A stretch of DNA of 64,000 bases from Cryobacterium cryoconiti (GTDB lineage: Bacteria > Actinomycetota > Actinomycetes > Actinomycetales > Microbacteriaceae). Location: positions 62,777-126,776 of the forward strand of contig NZ_SOHA01000017.1 in the NCBI RefSeq assembly GCF_004403065.1, written 5' to 3'. The position numbers and the translations under genes are program-made. Below the pieces are notes generated by a model. That model saw only the letters and a program-made list of their open reading frames with translations, did not search any database and was not told the origin of the DNA. Position 1 is the stretch's first letter. Every line of letters begins with the position of its first letter. This document shows positions 41,266-51,202 of the stretch, in pieces.

Positions 41266-42215
41266 TCATCGCCGAGGCCGTTTCCGGCCGGTCGGCGCTG
41301 GCGGGCCGTTCCGTCACCGTGCAGGTGCCGGCCACGACGGCCAACCTCGGCCCCGGCTTCGACACCCTGGGCCTGGCGCTCGCGCACCACGACCACCTCG
41401 AGGTCACGGTTCGTGACGAACCCGGCGTCACGGTCGAGGTGCACGGCGTCGGTGAGGGCGTGGTGCCCACCGACGAGTCCAATCTCGTCGTGCGCGCCAT
41501 CATCCACACCTTCACGGCCTACGGTCAGGACCTGCCCGGTCTGAACCTCGTGGCCCACAATGAGATCCCGCACGGCCGCGGCATGGGTTCGTCCGGCGCC
41601 GCCATCGTCGCCGGGATCATGGCCGCCAAAGGTCTGCTCGAAGGCATCGTCGACATCGACGCCGAGGCGCTTCTGGCCCTCGCGACCGAGATGGAGGGAC
41701 ACCCCGACAACGTGGCACCGGCCCTGTTCGGCGGTCTCACGATCGCCTGGATGACGCCCGATGGCCCCCGTCACAAGAAGCTGATGGTGCACCGCGGCGT
41801 CAAACCGCTCGTGTTCGTTCCCGAGCACGCCATGTCCACGGCGCTGGCACGCAGCCTGCAGCCGGAGAGCGTGCCGCACGAAGACGCCGTGTTCAACCTG
41901 TCACGTTCGGCCCTGTTGATCGCCGCTCTGATCCAGAGTCCGGAACTGCTGCTCGCGGCCACCGAAGACAAGCTGCACCAGAGCTACCGTGCGGCCGCCA
42001 TGCCGGAAACCAACCGATTGATCACCCTGCTCAGGGAGCACGGATTCGCCGCCGTCGTGTCCGGCGCCGGCCCGTCGATCCTCGTGCTCGCGAGTGACCC
42101 GGGGCAGCGCCTCGTCGCGGCAGAGCTCGTCGCGGCCGAGTCCGAGACGCCCTGGCAGGCTCTCATGCTCGCCGTCGACGTGCTGGGCGCGACCGTCACC
42201 CGCACCGACCGCTGA
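41262..42215 (+). CDS. thrB: Homoserine kinase (GHMP family)
   Basis: 317 residues. GHMP-kinase ATP motif [13 protein letters not shown] (about 100-112) and the N-terminal [16 protein letters not shown] are both intact, as is the C-terminal [10 protein letters not shown]. It phosphorylates homoserine for ThrC. It is the last gene of the operon and is followed after 10 bp by a perfect hairpin terminator. Confidence 0.97.
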   Translation: MIIAEAVSGRSALAGRSVTVQVPATTANLGPGFDTLGLALAHHDHLEVTVRDEPGVTVEVHGVGEGVVPTDESNLVVRAIIHTFTAYGQDLPGLNLVAHNEIPHGRGMGSSGAAIVAGIMAAKGLLEGIVDIDAEALLALATEMEGHPDNVAPALFGGLTIAWMTPDGPRHKKLMVHRGVKPLVFVPEHAMSTALARSLQPESVPHEDAVFNLSRSALLIAALIQSPELLLAATEDKLHQSYRAAAMPETNRLITLLREHGFAAVVSGAGPSILVLASDPGQRLVAAELVAAESETPWQALMLAVDVLGATVTRTDR

Positions 42216-42225
42216 CGACGAATCC

Positions 42226-42266
42226 GAACGCCGAGGACACGCCCTGCGGGGCGGTCCTCGGCGTTC
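42226..42266 (+). terminator. Intrinsic terminator after thrB
   Basis: A perfect 13-bp inverted repeat, GAACGCCGAGGAC at 42226-42238 and GTCCTCGGCGTTC at 42254-42266, with a 15-nt loop, is followed by TTGCGTTCT. It separates the threonine operon from rho. Confidence 0.85.
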
Positions 42267-42298
42267 TTGCGTTCTGCTACAGTGAAATAGCACCCGAT

Positions 42299-42321
42299 GG
42301 AACCGCGTAACGTCCGGTTCC
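42299..42321 (+). promoter_or_regulatory. Hairpin in rho leader
   Basis: GGAACCG (42299-42305) and CGGTTCC (42315-42321) with a 9-nt loop, in the ~220-bp region before rho. Rho is known to control its own mRNA in other bacteria, so a leader element is plausible; the hairpin is short of a T-run and is not a terminator. Confidence 0.35.
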
Positions 42322-42365
42322 CTTCTCCGGTGCATTCCCTGTAACTCACTGCTATCGCATCATCT

Positions 42366-42431
42366 ATGCGTAGCTGTGTGTGTTCACTTCAATCCACATC
42401 ATTTTGGGATTGGACCACCCGCAGCGCGTGA
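42366..42431 (+). CDS. Possible 21-residue leader ORF of rho
   Basis: ATG 42366 to TGA 42429-42431. The peptide starts MRSCVCSLQS and ends WDWTTRSA. The Cys-Val-Cys and two Trp residues are unusual for so short an ORF. It lacks a Shine-Dalgarno and could be leaderless or not translated. It ends 58 bp before the rho start. Confidence 0.2.
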   Translation: MRSCVCSLQSTSFWDWTTRSA

Positions 42432-42489
42432 GACGCTGCAACAGCTTCCCTGGCCAGCACGCATGACGCCAGGGGAAAGGACAATTTTC

Positions 42490-44952
42490 GTGACTGACGT
42501 CAACCTCCACACCCCCGGTGCGGATTCCTCGCACCTCACCAGCCTTCGCGTCGCCGAGCTTCAGGCTCTGGCGCTCGAGCTGGGCATCCCGGGTGCTTCC
42601 AAGCTTCGCAAGGGCGAGCTCGTCGGAGCCATCACCGCCGCGCAGGCTCAGACGGCCTCCGCGCCTGTCTCCGCTCCGGCTGCTCCGGTCGAAGCTGCGG
42701 CTCCCGCCGGCGAGACCGCCGATGCGGCAGCGCCGCGCAAGCGCGTGTCCCGTCGGGCCTCCACCTCCACCGCCGCTCCCGCAGTGGCACACGTCAACGC
42801 GGACGGTGAACTGGGCATCGGCATGATCGTTCCGGATGACGCCGCGACCCTTCGCCGCACCACCGCCCCCACCACCTACGCCGGCTCCTCCGCGGACTCG
42901 CCCGCGACCGAGACGGCCGCCCCGGCCCTGAAGCCGGCACGTCAGGCCCGCAAGCGCGCCACCTCGGTCACCGTGAAGGCCGCGGCCGATGCCGCCGCCG
43001 AGGCGCCCGCAGCCGCAGCCGCCCCGATCGTCACCGAGGACGCACCGGCTCCGGCCGTCGCCGAGACCGCCGTCGTGGCCGACGAGCCCACCGAGGCCGT
43101 CGAAGCTGTCGAGGCCGCCCCCGAGAGCACCGGATCCGGCCGTTCGCGCCGCAGCAGCTCACGCGGTGGCCGCAACGGAAGCGCCCGCAACAGCATCGAC
43201 GCCCGTAGCAGCATCGACGCGCGCAACAACGCCGACGAGCTCGCCGCAGAGCCCGTCGCCGACCAGCACGCACCGGCCGAGCCCGCCGCCACCGATCAGG
43301 CCGAGCAGACAGACCAGACCGAGCAGGGCGAGTCGACCGACCCGGCCGAGCAGCCCCGTCAGGGACGCAACCGCAACCGCAGCCGTGGGGGCGACCGCAC
43401 GCAGACCGCCGACCGCGGCACCGAGCGTGGCGAGGAAACAACCCGCCAGCAGCGCCAGACCGGCAACCGCGGCCAGGGGCAGGACAACCAGGACCGCAAC
43501 CAGGACCGCAATCAGGGCCAGGAGCGCAACCAGGGCCAGGACCGCGGCCAGGGCCAGGACCGCGGCCAGGGTCAGGACCGTCAGGAACGTCAGGACCGCA
43601 ACCAGCCTCAGGAGCGTCAGGACCGCAACCAGGGTCAGGACCGCCAGGACCGCCAGGGCCAGGACCGCAACGCCGGCCCCGACCGTGCCGGCCTCGAAGA
43701 CGACCTGAACGGCCGCAGCAACCGCAACCGTTTCCGTGACCGCAAGCGTCGCGGCGTCACCACCGGCGACGACTTCGAACCGGAACTGAACGACGACGAC
43801 GTGCTGATCCCCGTCGCCGGCATCCTCGACGTGCTCGACAACTACGCGTTCGTGCGCACCTCCGGCTACCTGCCGGGCGCCAGCGACGTCTACGTGTCGC
43901 TCGGCCAGGTCAAGAAGTACAACCTGCGCAAGGGTGACGCCGTCGTCGGTTCCATCCGCCAGCCGCACGAAGGCGATCAGAGCGGCCGCCAGAAGTACAA
44001 CGCGATCGTGAAGGTCGACTCCATCAACGGTCTGACCGTCGAAGAGGCCGCCAACCGCGTTGAATTCCAGAAGCTCACCCCGCTCTACCCGACGGAGCGT
44101 CTGCGCCTTGAGACCGAGCCCGGCAAGCTGACCCAGCGGATCATCGACCTGGTCGCCCCGATCGGCAAGGGCCAGCGCGGCCTGATCGTCGCGCCGCCCA
44201 AGGCCGGCAAGACCATCGTCATGCAGCAGATCGCCAACGCCATCGCCACGAACAACCCCGAGGTCCACCTCATGGTCGTCCTGGTCGACGAGCGTCCCGA
44301 AGAGGTCACCGACATGCAGCGCACGGTGAAGGGCGAGGTCATCGCCTCCACCTTCGACCGTCCCGCCGAGGACCACACCACGGTCGCCGAGCTCGCCATC
44401 GAGCGCGCCAAGCGCCTCGTCGAGCTGGGCCACGACGTCGTCGTGCTGCTCGACTCGATCACCCGCCTGGGCCGGGCCTACAACCTGACGGCCCCGCCGT
44501 CGGGCCGCATCCTCTCCGGTGGCGTCGACGCTTCGGCGCTCTACCCGCCCAAGCGCTTCTTCGGCGCCGCGCGCAACATCGAGAACGGTGGCTCGCTCAC
44601 CATCCTCGCCTCCGCCCTGGTGGAAACCGGGTCCAAGATGGACGAGGTCATCTTCGAGGAGTTCAAGGGCACCGGCAACATGGAGCTCCGCCTGTCACGC
44701 CAGCTGGCCGACAAGCGCATCTTCCCCGCCGTGGATGTCAACGCATCCGGCACCCGTCGTGAAGAAATGCTGATGAGCACCGACGAGGTCAAGATCACCT
44801 GGAAGCTGCGCCGCGCCCTCGCCGGGCTCGAGCAGCAGCAGGCGCTCGAGGTCATCCTCGGCCGCCTCAAGGAGACCACCTCCAACGTCGAGTTCCTGAT
44901 GCAGGTTCAGAAGTCGATGCCGACCCTGAGCGGGTCAGACAAGGATCACTGA
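42490..44952 (+). CDS. rho: Transcription termination factor Rho with long N-terminal extension
   Basis: 820 residues from GTG 42490, preceded by GGGGAAAGGA; about twice the length of enteric Rho. A Rho-N SAP-like helix pair (about 20-50) is followed by Ala/Pro-rich and Arg/Gly segments, then a run of Gln-Asp-Arg-Asn-Gln-Gly repeats (about 330-397), and then the RNA-binding OB fold ([15 protein letters not shown]) and the RecA-like ATPase with Walker [13 protein letters not shown] (about 568-580) and [14 protein letters not shown]. The repeats are low-complexity, acidic and basic. Long N-terminal inserts are known in actinobacterial Rho and help RNA binding. The stop overlaps prfA. Confidence 0.97.
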   Translation: MTDVNLHTPGADSSHLTSLRVAELQALALELGIPGASKLRKGELVGAITAAQAQTASAPVSAPAAPVEAAAPAGETADAAAPRKRVSRRASTSTAAPAVAHVNADGELGIGMIVPDDAATLRRTTAPTTYAGSSADSPATETAAPALKPARQARKRATSVTVKAAADAAAEAPAAAAAPIVTEDAPAPAVAETAVVADEPTEAVEAVEAAPESTGSGRSRRSSSRGGRNGSARNSIDARSSIDARNNADELAAEPVADQHAPAEPAATDQAEQTDQTEQGESTDPAEQPRQGRNRNRSRGGDRTQTADRGTERGEETTRQQRQTGNRGQGQDNQDRNQDRNQGQERNQGQDRGQGQDRGQGQDRQERQDRNQPQERQDRNQGQDRQDRQGQDRNAGPDRAGLEDDLNGRSNRNRFRDRKRRGVTTGDDFEPELNDDDVLIPVAGILDVLDNYAFVRTSGYLPGASDVYVSLGQVKKYNLRKGDAVVGSIRQPHEGDQSGRQKYNAIVKVDSINGLTVEEAANRVEFQKLTPLYPTERLRLETEPGKLTQRIIDLVAPIGKGQRGLIVAPPKAGKTIVMQQIANAIATNNPEVHLMVVLVDERPEEVTDMQRTVKGEVIASTFDRPAEDHTTVAELAIERAKRLVELGHDVVVLLDSITRLGRAYNLTAPPSGRILSGGVDASALYPPKRFFGAARNIENGGSLTILASALVETGSKMDEVIFEEFKGTGNMELRLSRQLADKRIFPAVDVNASGTRREEMLMSTDEVKITWKLRRALAGLEQQQALEVILGRLKETTSNVEFLMQVQKSMPTLSGSDKDH

Positions 44953-46031
44953 TGTTCGAGTCTGTTCTGACTCTGCTGGCTGAGCACGACGAGCTCCAGT
45001 CTCAGCTGGCGGATCCCGAGCTGCACGCGAACCCGGCCCGCTCGAAAAAGGTCAACCGTCGCTACGCCGAACTCAGCCGCATCATCGCGGCGTGGAACGA
45101 GTGGAAAGAAATCGGTGAGAACCTCGACGCCGCGCGCGAACTCGCGGACGAGGACGCCGACTTCGCCGCGGAGATCCCCGGTCTGGTGGAGCAGCTCGAA
45201 ACCGCAGCCGAAAAGCTGCGGCGCCTGCTGATCCCGCGCGACCCGCTCGACGCCCGCGACGTGATCATGGAGATCAAGATGGGGGAGGGCGGTGCGGAAT
45301 CCGCACTGTTCGCCGCCGACCTGCTCCGCATGTACCTGCACTACGCGGAGTCGAAGCGCTGGAAAACCGAGATCATCGAGCAGACCACCAGCGACCTCGG
45401 CGGCATCAAGGACATCCAGCTCGCCATCAAGGGCAACTCGAGTGATCCTGCCGAAGGCGTCTGGGCGCACCTGAAGTACGAGGGAGGCGTGCACCGCGTT
45501 CAGCGGGTGCCGGCCACCGAGTCGCAGGGACGCATCCACACTTCCGCCGCCGGCGTGCTCGTCTTCCCGGAGGTCGACGAGCCCGAAGAGGTCGAGATCA
45601 GCGCGAACGACCTCAAGATCGACGTGTACCGGTCCAGCGGTCCCGGTGGCCAGTCGGTGAACACCACCGACTCCGCCGTGCGCATCACCCACCTTCCGAC
45701 CGGCATCGTCGTGGCCATGCAGAACGAGAAGAGCCAGCTGCAGAACAAGGAAGCCGGCATGCGCGTTCTGCGTGCCCGCGTCCTCGCCCGTCAGCAGGAA
45801 GAGATCGACGCCGCGGCATCCCTGGTTCGGAAGGGCCAGATCCGCACCATGGACCGGTCCGAGCGCATCCGCACCTACAACTTCCCGGAGAACCGGATCG
45901 CGGACCACCGCACCGGCTACAAGGCCTACAACCTGGACACGGTCATGAACGGCGCCCTCGACGCCGTGATCGATTCCTGCATCACGGCTGACGAGGCCAC
46001 CCGGCTCGCCGAGATCGGCGACCACGACTAA
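44952..46031 (+). CDS. prfA: Peptide chain release factor 1
   Basis: 359 residues, ATG sharing a base with the rho TGA. The GGQ motif is at residues 232-234 ([12 protein letters not shown]) and the codon-recognition PAT tripeptide is in [14 protein letters not shown] (RF2 would have SPF). It releases peptides at UAA and UAG. In related genomes prmC, the methyltransferase that modifies this GGQ, follows directly; here prmC is 3.4 kb further on. Confidence 0.97.
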   Translation: MFESVLTLLAEHDELQSQLADPELHANPARSKKVNRRYAELSRIIAAWNEWKEIGENLDAARELADEDADFAAEIPGLVEQLETAAEKLRRLLIPRDPLDARDVIMEIKMGEGGAESALFAADLLRMYLHYAESKRWKTEIIEQTTSDLGGIKDIQLAIKGNSSDPAEGVWAHLKYEGGVHRVQRVPATESQGRIHTSAAGVLVFPEVDEPEEVEISANDLKIDVYRSSGPGGQSVNTTDSAVRITHLPTGIVVAMQNEKSQLQNKEAGMRVLRARVLARQQEEIDAAASLVRKGQIRTMDRSERIRTYNFPENRIADHRTGYKAYNLDTVMNGALDAVIDSCITADEATRLAEIGDHD

Positions 46032-46047
46032 ACCTCCGACGCGGGTG

Positions 46048-46094
46048 CCCAGCCCCGCTCTCTCGTAGTCTGGAGAGAGCGGCGGCTGGGTTTT
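46048..46094 (+). terminator. Intrinsic terminator after prfA
   Basis: A long hairpin: arm from 46048 (CCCAGCC...GCTCTCTC) and GAGAGAGCG...GGCTGGG to 46090, with a loop of about 8 nt, then TTTT (46091-46094). It ends the rho-prfA transcript before pdxH. Confidence 0.88.
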
Positions 46095-46122
46095 CGTATG
46101 TCCGCCGGGCAACGAGGCGAGG

Positions 46123-46770
46123 ATGCTGATGGAATCCCTGACGAGTCACACCGACTACGGCGCCGAGGGCCTGAGCGAGGCCATGGTCAATCCCGACCCC
46201 ATGCTCGAGTTCGCGGCCTGGCTGACGGCGGCCGAAGGTGCCGGGCTCTACGAGCCCAACGCCATGGTTGTCGGCACCATCGATCCCGACGGCCGGCCGA
46301 GCAGCCGCACCGTGCTGCTCAAGGGCCTCGACGGGCGCGGGTTCGAGTTCGTCACCAACTACGACTCCCGCAAGGGCCGGGCGCTGCGGGCGAACCCGGG
46401 TATCACCCTGCTCTTCCCCTGGTACCCGATGCAGCGTCAGGTGATCGTCTACGGCACTGCCCAGCCCACGGATGCGGCGGCGAGCGATGCTTACTTCACG
46501 CGCCGACCGCGCCCCGCGCGCATTGCCGCCGTGGCCAGCGAGCAGTCGGAGCCGATAGCCAGCCGCGAGTTGCTCGAGGAGGCGGTGCGCTCCGTCGAGC
46601 GGCGGTACCCCGATGACACGGACGTGCCGCGGCCCGCCGACTGGGGCGGGTTCCGGGTGTTGCCGCACGCGATCGAATTCTGGCAGGGCCGTACATCCCG
46701 GCTTCATGACCGGTTGCGTTTCACCGCGGCGGAGGGCGGCGGCTGGACTCTGGAACGACTGCAGCCGTAA
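46123..46770 (+). CDS. pdxH: Pyridoxamine 5'-phosphate oxidase
   Basis: 215 residues if ATG 46123 is used; ATG 46129 is an equal alternative, since two GAGG elements serve either. The FMN-binding split-barrel is shown by PSSRTVLLKGLDGRGFEFVTNY, RQVIVYGTA, and the C-terminal IEFWQGRTSRLHDR, which contains the conserved substrate Arg and FMN contacts. It makes PLP from PNP or PMP with O2. It is convergent with a 2OG-oxygenase/cysteine operon whose CysK uses PLP. Confidence 0.93.
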   Translation: MLMESLTSHTDYGAEGLSEAMVNPDPMLEFAAWLTAAEGAGLYEPNAMVVGTIDPDGRPSSRTVLLKGLDGRGFEFVTNYDSRKGRALRANPGITLLFPWYPMQRQVIVYGTAQPTDAAASDAYFTRRPRPARIAAVASEQSEPIASRELLEEAVRSVERRYPDDTDVPRPADWGGFRVLPHAIEFWQGRTSRLHDRLRFTAAEGGGWTLERLQP

Positions 46771-46799
46771 CGCCCATCACCGGCGCGTTTCAGATCTTG

Positions 46800-47807
46800 T
46801 CAGACCAGGTCGGAGTAGTGGATCGCGGCCACGTCCGGGTGCGCGCGCAGGCGGCTCTTCAGCGCGTTCTCGCCATAGGTGGAGAAGATCGGGTTCTCCG
46901 GGTCGGCCGTCACTCCGGGGGCTTCGAGGGAGTCCGGCAGAGTGAGCAGCGGCACGGTCGCGTCGAGGGCGGGGCCGAAGAAGAACGGGATCGAGACCCG
47001 GTCGTCGCCGATCAGGGGCGAGATCACACGGTGCACGGTGGCCTTGAGGTAGCCGTTCGTGGCAACCTCGAGCAGCTCGCCGATGTTCACGACGAACGCG
47101 CCGTCGAGCGGGGGAGCGTCGATCCAGGCACCGTCCTTCTCCACCTGCAGCCCACCCTTGCCGGGTTCGACGAACAGGAGGGTCAGTACACCCGAGTCCT
47201 TGTGTGCGCCCACGCCCTGACGCGGCGTGGGGTCGGATTTGCCGGGGTAACGCACGATCTTGATCAGCGTGAACGGCTTCTCGGCGAACGCCGCGTCGAA
47301 CACATGCTCGTCGGCGCCGAGCGACAGCGCCCAGGCCTGCATCAGGCGCAGGGCAACCGCGTTGAGTTCCTCGCGCCAGGCGGTCATCACGGTCTCGAGG
47401 GCGGGCAGTGCGGCCGGCCACTGGTTCGGTCCCTCGAGACGCAGGTAGTCGGCATCCGTGGGCCGGGCCAGCGCCGGGCGCTCCGGTCCGATGTCGATCT
47501 GCTCGCGCCAGTCGACCTTGCCCTGCGTGAGCTCGCCGCCGACGCGGGTGTACCCGCGAAAATGCGGGCTCCGCAGGTTCTCGATCGCCATCTTGTCGTC
47601 GTCGGGCAGTGCGAAGAAGGCTCGGGACGTGCGCATCACCCGCTCGATGAGTTCAGCGGGCACACCATGCCCGGTCAGATAGAAGAATCCGAAGGTGTGG
47701 GCGGCGTCGCGCAGGTCGGTGCGGAAAGCCTCTGCCTCCCTGTCGCCTCGGTCGAGCCGGGAGAGGTCGAGAACGGGAAGGGTGAGGGGTGCGGTCTCGT
47801 CAGTCAT
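46800..47807 (-). CDS. Isopenicillin N synthase-like 2-oxoglutarate/Fe(II) oxygenase
   Basis: 335 residues. The N-terminal DIOX_N region (FGFFYLTGHGVP) precedes a double-stranded beta-helix with iron ligands His and Asp in GAHKDSGVLTLL and His in KATVHRV, and the 2OG-binding Arg-x-Ser in DRVSIPFF. This is the family of IPNS, ACC oxidase, and plant and bacterial small-molecule oxygenases; the substrate is unknown. It starts 12 bp after the serine acetyltransferase gene and is very likely in the same operon as cysK. Confidence 0.9.
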   Translation of the reverse strand: MTDETAPLTLPVLDLSRLDRGDREAEAFRTDLRDAAHTFGFFYLTGHGVPAELIERVMRTSRAFFALPDDDKMAIENLRSPHFRGYTRVGGELTQGKVDWREQIDIGPERPALARPTDADYLRLEGPNQWPAALPALETVMTAWREELNAVALRLMQAWALSLGADEHVFDAAFAEKPFTLIKIVRYPGKSDPTPRQGVGAHKDSGVLTLLFVEPGKGGLQVEKDGAWIDAPPLDGAFVVNIGELLEVATNGYLKATVHRVISPLIGDDRVSIPFFFGPALDATVPLLTLPDSLEAPGVTADPENPIFSTYGENALKSRLRAHPDVAAIHYSDLV

Positions 47808-47819
47808 GCGTCTGATTCC

Positions 47820-48398
47820 TTAGTCGTCGCCGGGGTGCAACCCGCGCGCGGATTCGATGGTGTCGGGCTTGGCCGGTTGGATGGTGGCCGGGATTCCCAG
47901 CAGCAGGGACTTGGCCGGGGCGTCGCGGGTGACCACGGCGTTGGCGCCGATGGTGCTCCACGCACCGATCACGATGGGCCCGAGAACCTTGGCCCCGGCT
48001 CCGATCGTGACGCCGTCGTGCAGGGTGGGGTGCCGTTTCTCACCACGGGTCACCCCGTGCCGGGTCTTCCCGCCGAGCGTGACCCCGTGATACAGCATCA
48101 CGTCGTCGCCGATATCCGAGGTTTCGCCGATCACCACGCCCATGCCGTGATCGATGAACAACCGCCGTCCGATCCGGGCGCCCGGATGGATCTCGATCCC
48201 GGTCAGGAACCGGGTGAACTGCGACAGGAGCCGGGCGGGCAGGTGCAGTCCGGCGTCCCACAATCGGTGGGCCACCCGGTACGACCACACCGCGTGCAGG
48301 CCGCTGTACGCCAGGAACACCTCGAGATTGCTGCGGGCGGCCGGGTCGTGGGCGCGCGCCATCGCAATGTCTTCGCGGATGCGCGACACGATACTCAT
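47820..48398 (-). CDS. epsC: Serine O-acetyltransferase
   Basis: 192 residues. The left-handed beta-helix of hexapeptide repeats starts near [11 protein letters not shown]; the active-site His is in [13 protein letters not shown] and HGVTLGG. It makes O-acetylserine, the substrate of CysK, whose gene ends 29 bp before it. The C-terminal tail lacks the terminal Ile of CysK-binding CysE proteins; it ends PGDD. The short form matches the EpsC/CysE group of Gram-positives. Confidence 0.93.
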   Translation of the reverse strand: MSIVSRIREDIAMARAHDPAARSNLEVFLAYSGLHAVWSYRVAHRLWDAGLHLPARLLSQFTRFLTGIEIHPGARIGRRLFIDHGMGVVIGETSDIGDDVMLYHGVTLGGKTRHGVTRGEKRHPTLHDGVTIGAGAKVLGPIVIGAWSTIGANAVVTRDAPAKSLLLGIPATIQPAKPDTIESARGLHPGDD

Positions 48399-48427
48399 CT
48401 GCGGCGACGCTGCCCCGGCCCCGGCGC

Positions 48428-49366
48428 CTAGTCCAGCAGGTCCTCGTAGAGAACAGTAGAGAGGTAGCGCTCACCGAAGCTCGGCATGATCGCCACGATG
48501 GTCTTGCCCGCGTTCTCCGGGCGTTTGGCCTGCTCGATGGCGGCCCAGACGGCGGATCCGCCGGAAATTCCGGACAGGATGCCCTCATCCGTCGCCAGCG
48601 CGCGGGCCGTGGCCACGGAATCGGCCAGGGTCACGTCGGTGACCTCGTCGTAGATCTTCGTGTCGAGAACGTTCGGGACGAAGTTGGCACCGATGCCCTG
48701 GATCTTGTGCGGTCCGGGCTTGCCGCCGGTGAGGATGGGGGAGTCGATCGGCTCGACGCCGACGACCCGAAGGGACGGCTTGCGCTCCTTGAGCAGCTGG
48801 CCGGTGCCGGTGATGGTGCCTCCGGTGCCGATCCCGGCGACAAGGATGTCGACGGCGCCGTCGGTGTCGTCCCAGATCTCGACGCCCGTGGTCGCGTAGT
48901 GGATGGCCGGGTTGGCCGGATTGTCGAACTGGCGGGCCAGAATGGCGCCGGGGGTTGCGGCGGCGATCTCCTCGGCCTTCGTGACCGCGCCCCGCATACC
49001 CTCGGAGCCCGGGGTCAGAACGATTTGGGCCCCGTAGGCGCGCAGGAGCAGACGGCGTTCGCGGCTCATGGTTTCGGGCATCGCGAGAATGACCGTATAG
49101 CCACGGGCGGCACCCACCATGGCCAGCGCGATGCCGGTGTTGCCGCTGGTGCCCTCGACGATGGTTCCGCCCGGAGCCAGTTCGCCCGATGCCTCGGCCG
49201 CATCGACGATCGCGATGCCGATCCGGTCCTTCACGCTGCCTGAGGGGTTGTAGAACTCCAGTTTCACCAGCACGGTCGCGTCGAGGCCTGCGGTGAGCCG
49301 GTTCAGCTTGACCAGCGGGGTCTTGCCGACCGCTGCGGTGATGTCGGAGTAAATCTGAGCGGGCAT
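48428..49366 (-). CDS. cysK: Cysteine synthase A
   Basis: 312 residues from ATG 49366, preceded by AAAGGCG. PLP is bound by Lys46 (NPSGSVKDR), with [10 protein letters not shown] for the substrate and GTGGTITG for the phosphate. It joins sulfide to O-acetylserine. The gene is first in the minus-strand operon cysK-epsC-2OG oxygenase and is divergent from prmC with 86 bp between. Confidence 0.96.
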   Translation of the reverse strand: MPAQIYSDITAAVGKTPLVKLNRLTAGLDATVLVKLEFYNPSGSVKDRIGIAIVDAAEASGELAPGGTIVEGTSGNTGIALAMVGAARGYTVILAMPETMSRERRLLLRAYGAQIVLTPGSEGMRGAVTKAEEIAAATPGAILARQFDNPANPAIHYATTGVEIWDDTDGAVDILVAGIGTGGTITGTGQLLKERKPSLRVVGVEPIDSPILTGGKPGPHKIQGIGANFVPNVLDTKIYDEVTDVTLADSVATARALATDEGILSGISGGSAVWAAIEQAKRPENAGKTIVAIMPSFGERYLSTVLYEDLLD

Positions 49367-49452
49367 CGGTGGTCGCCTTTCGATCGGGGTCACGGACCTC
49401 GCCCAGCCTACGGCCACGGGATCGGGCGTGCGCGTGCATTACATTTCAATAC

Positions 49453-50358
49453 GTGACAACTCCGCCGAGCAACCATTCCATTCCCGCCAGCGTCGACACA
49501 ATCCGGAACGTGGCGATCGAGACGCTCACCCAGGCCGGAATAACCGACCCCGAGGTCGACGCCGACCTGCTGATCGGGCACGTGCTCTCCCAGAGCCGGG
49601 GGCAGGTGCAGGCCGCGGGCATCCTGCGCACGGCACTGGGGGAGACGGATGCCGCGGCCATCCTCGAACTCGTTCGTCGCCGCTCCCTGCGCGAACCCCT
49701 GCAGCACATCACCGGGCGGGCTCCGTTCCGTTCCCTCGAACTCTTCGTCGGGCCGGGCGTCTTCGTTCCCCGCCCCGAGACGGAGCAAGTGGTGCAGTTC
49801 GCGATCGACGCGCTCCGGGCGCTGCCCGACGCCGAGCCGATCGCGGTGGACCTCGGTACCGGCAGCGGGGCGATCGCACTGGCCATAGCCGTCGAGGTGC
49901 CGAATGCGCGCGTCTTCGCCGTTGAGAATTCACCGGAGGCCTTCCCCTGGACCAGCCGCAACTTCGGGGCGGTCGCCGCGTCGAACGCCACGCTGGTGTT
50001 CGGCGACCTCGCCGAGGCTCTCACCGAACTCGACGGCACGGTGGCCGTCGTCATCTCCAACCCGCCCTACATCCCGGTGGATGCGATCCCGCGCGACCCG
50101 GAGGTGCGCCTCTTCGACCCCGCCCGGGCCCTGTTCGGCGGCCCGGACGGCCTCGACGTCGTGCGCCACGTGTCCCGCACGGCCCTCCGGCTGCTCCGCC
50201 CCGGCGGACAGATCGTGATCGAGCACGGTGAGCTCCAGGGGGCCGAGATCCGCGCGCTCCTTGCCGCCGACGGCTGGCGTGCGCCCGCCACCCACCGCGA
50301 CTACACAACGCGCGACCGCGCCACCACAGCCCTCGCTCCGCCACCCGCCGATCGGTGA
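49453..50358 (+). CDS. prmC: Peptide chain release factor N5-glutamine methyltransferase
   Basis: 301 residues from GTG 49453. SAM motif I is VDLGTGSGAIALAIA, and the catalytic NPPY is at residues 203-206 (ISNPPYIP). The N-terminal helical domain includes REPLQHITGRAPF. It methylates the GGQ Gln of release factors. There is no Shine-Dalgarno; TACATT (49440-49445) 7 nt before the GTG suggests a leaderless message. It begins the transcript leading to tsaC, wecA-like and the atp genes. Confidence 0.94.
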   Translation: MTTPPSNHSIPASVDTIRNVAIETLTQAGITDPEVDADLLIGHVLSQSRGQVQAAGILRTALGETDAAAILELVRRRSLREPLQHITGRAPFRSLELFVGPGVFVPRPETEQVVQFAIDALRALPDAEPIAVDLGTGSGAIALAIAVEVPNARVFAVENSPEAFPWTSRNFGAVAASNATLVFGDLAEALTELDGTVAVVISNPPYIPVDAIPRDPEVRLFDPARALFGGPDGLDVVRHVSRTALRLLRPGGQIVIEHGELQGAEIRALLAADGWRAPATHRDYTTRDRATTALAPPPADR

Positions 50359-50398
50359 GAACGGCTCGCTCAGGGTCGCTGCATTAGAATCAGGGACA

Positions 50399-51202
50399 AT
50401 GACACGCATCTATGACTGTTCAGTTGACACTCAATACGCGGCCGGCATGAGGCTAGCGCGCTCGGCCATCGGCCGCGGCGCGCTTGTTGTCATCCCCACC
50501 GACACGGTCTACGGCATCGCCGCGAATGCGTTCGACCCGGAAGCGGTGCAACGGCTCCTCGACGCGAAGGGCCGCGACCGTTCGTCGCCGCCGCCCGTGC
50601 TGATCCCCGGAATCCCCACCCTCGACGCCCTCGCCCAGGGCATTCCGCAGCCCGTGCGCGAGCTCGTCGCCGCGTTCTGGCCCGGTGGTCTCACGGTGGT
50701 GCTGAACGCCCAGCCGTCACTGGCCTGGGACCTGGGGGACACCCGCGGCACCGTTGCACTGCGGATGCCGAGCAATCCCGTCGCCCTCGACCTTCTGTCG
50801 GAGACGGGCCCGCTCGCTGTGTCATCCGCCAACACCACCGGACTTCCCTCCGCGATCGACGCGCTCGGCGCGGAAGAGATGCTCGGCACCAGCGTGGCCG
50901 TGTACCTCGACGGAGGCACGGCCGGCCTCGGCTACGAACCGATCGGCGACCGGCCGGGCGACACCTCGTCGACGATCGTGGATGCGACCGGTTTCGATTC
51001 AAACGGCGGAAAAGTGGTCATCGTACGCAACGGCGTGATCTCCCGCGCGGACATCGAAGCCGTGATCGGCGACGCTCTCGCTCCGATCGGGTTCGGTGCA
51101 CCCGAACCCGTGGCCGAGGCCGCGCCTGCCCCCGACGCGGAGCCCGCCGCCGGCGCGGCGCCCGAGATGGGCGACCCTGCCGCAGGCCTCGACCCCGCAT
51201 GA
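50399..51202 (+). CDS. L-threonylcarbamoyladenylate synthase (TsaC/Sua5/YrdC)
   Basis: 267 residues from ATG 50399; TAGAAT (50385-50390) lies 8 nt upstream. VIPTDTVYGIAANAFD, GTVALRMPSNPVALDLL, and SSANTTGLPS are the YrdC-fold substrate segments. It makes threonylcarbamoyl-AMP for t6A37 of tRNAs. After about residue 225 an Ala/Pro/Glu-rich tail follows, not part of the fold. Its stop overlaps the next ATG (ATGA). Confidence 0.92.
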   Translation: MTRIYDCSVDTQYAAGMRLARSAIGRGALVVIPTDTVYGIAANAFDPEAVQRLLDAKGRDRSSPPPVLIPGIPTLDALAQGIPQPVRELVAAFWPGGLTVVLNAQPSLAWDLGDTRGTVALRMPSNPVALDLLSETGPLAVSSANTTGLPSAIDALGAEEMLGTSVAVYLDGGTAGLGYEPIGDRPGDTSSTIVDATGFDSNGGKVVIVRNGVISRADIEAVIGDALAPIGFGAPEPVAEAAPAPDAEPAAGAAPEMGDPAAGLDPA

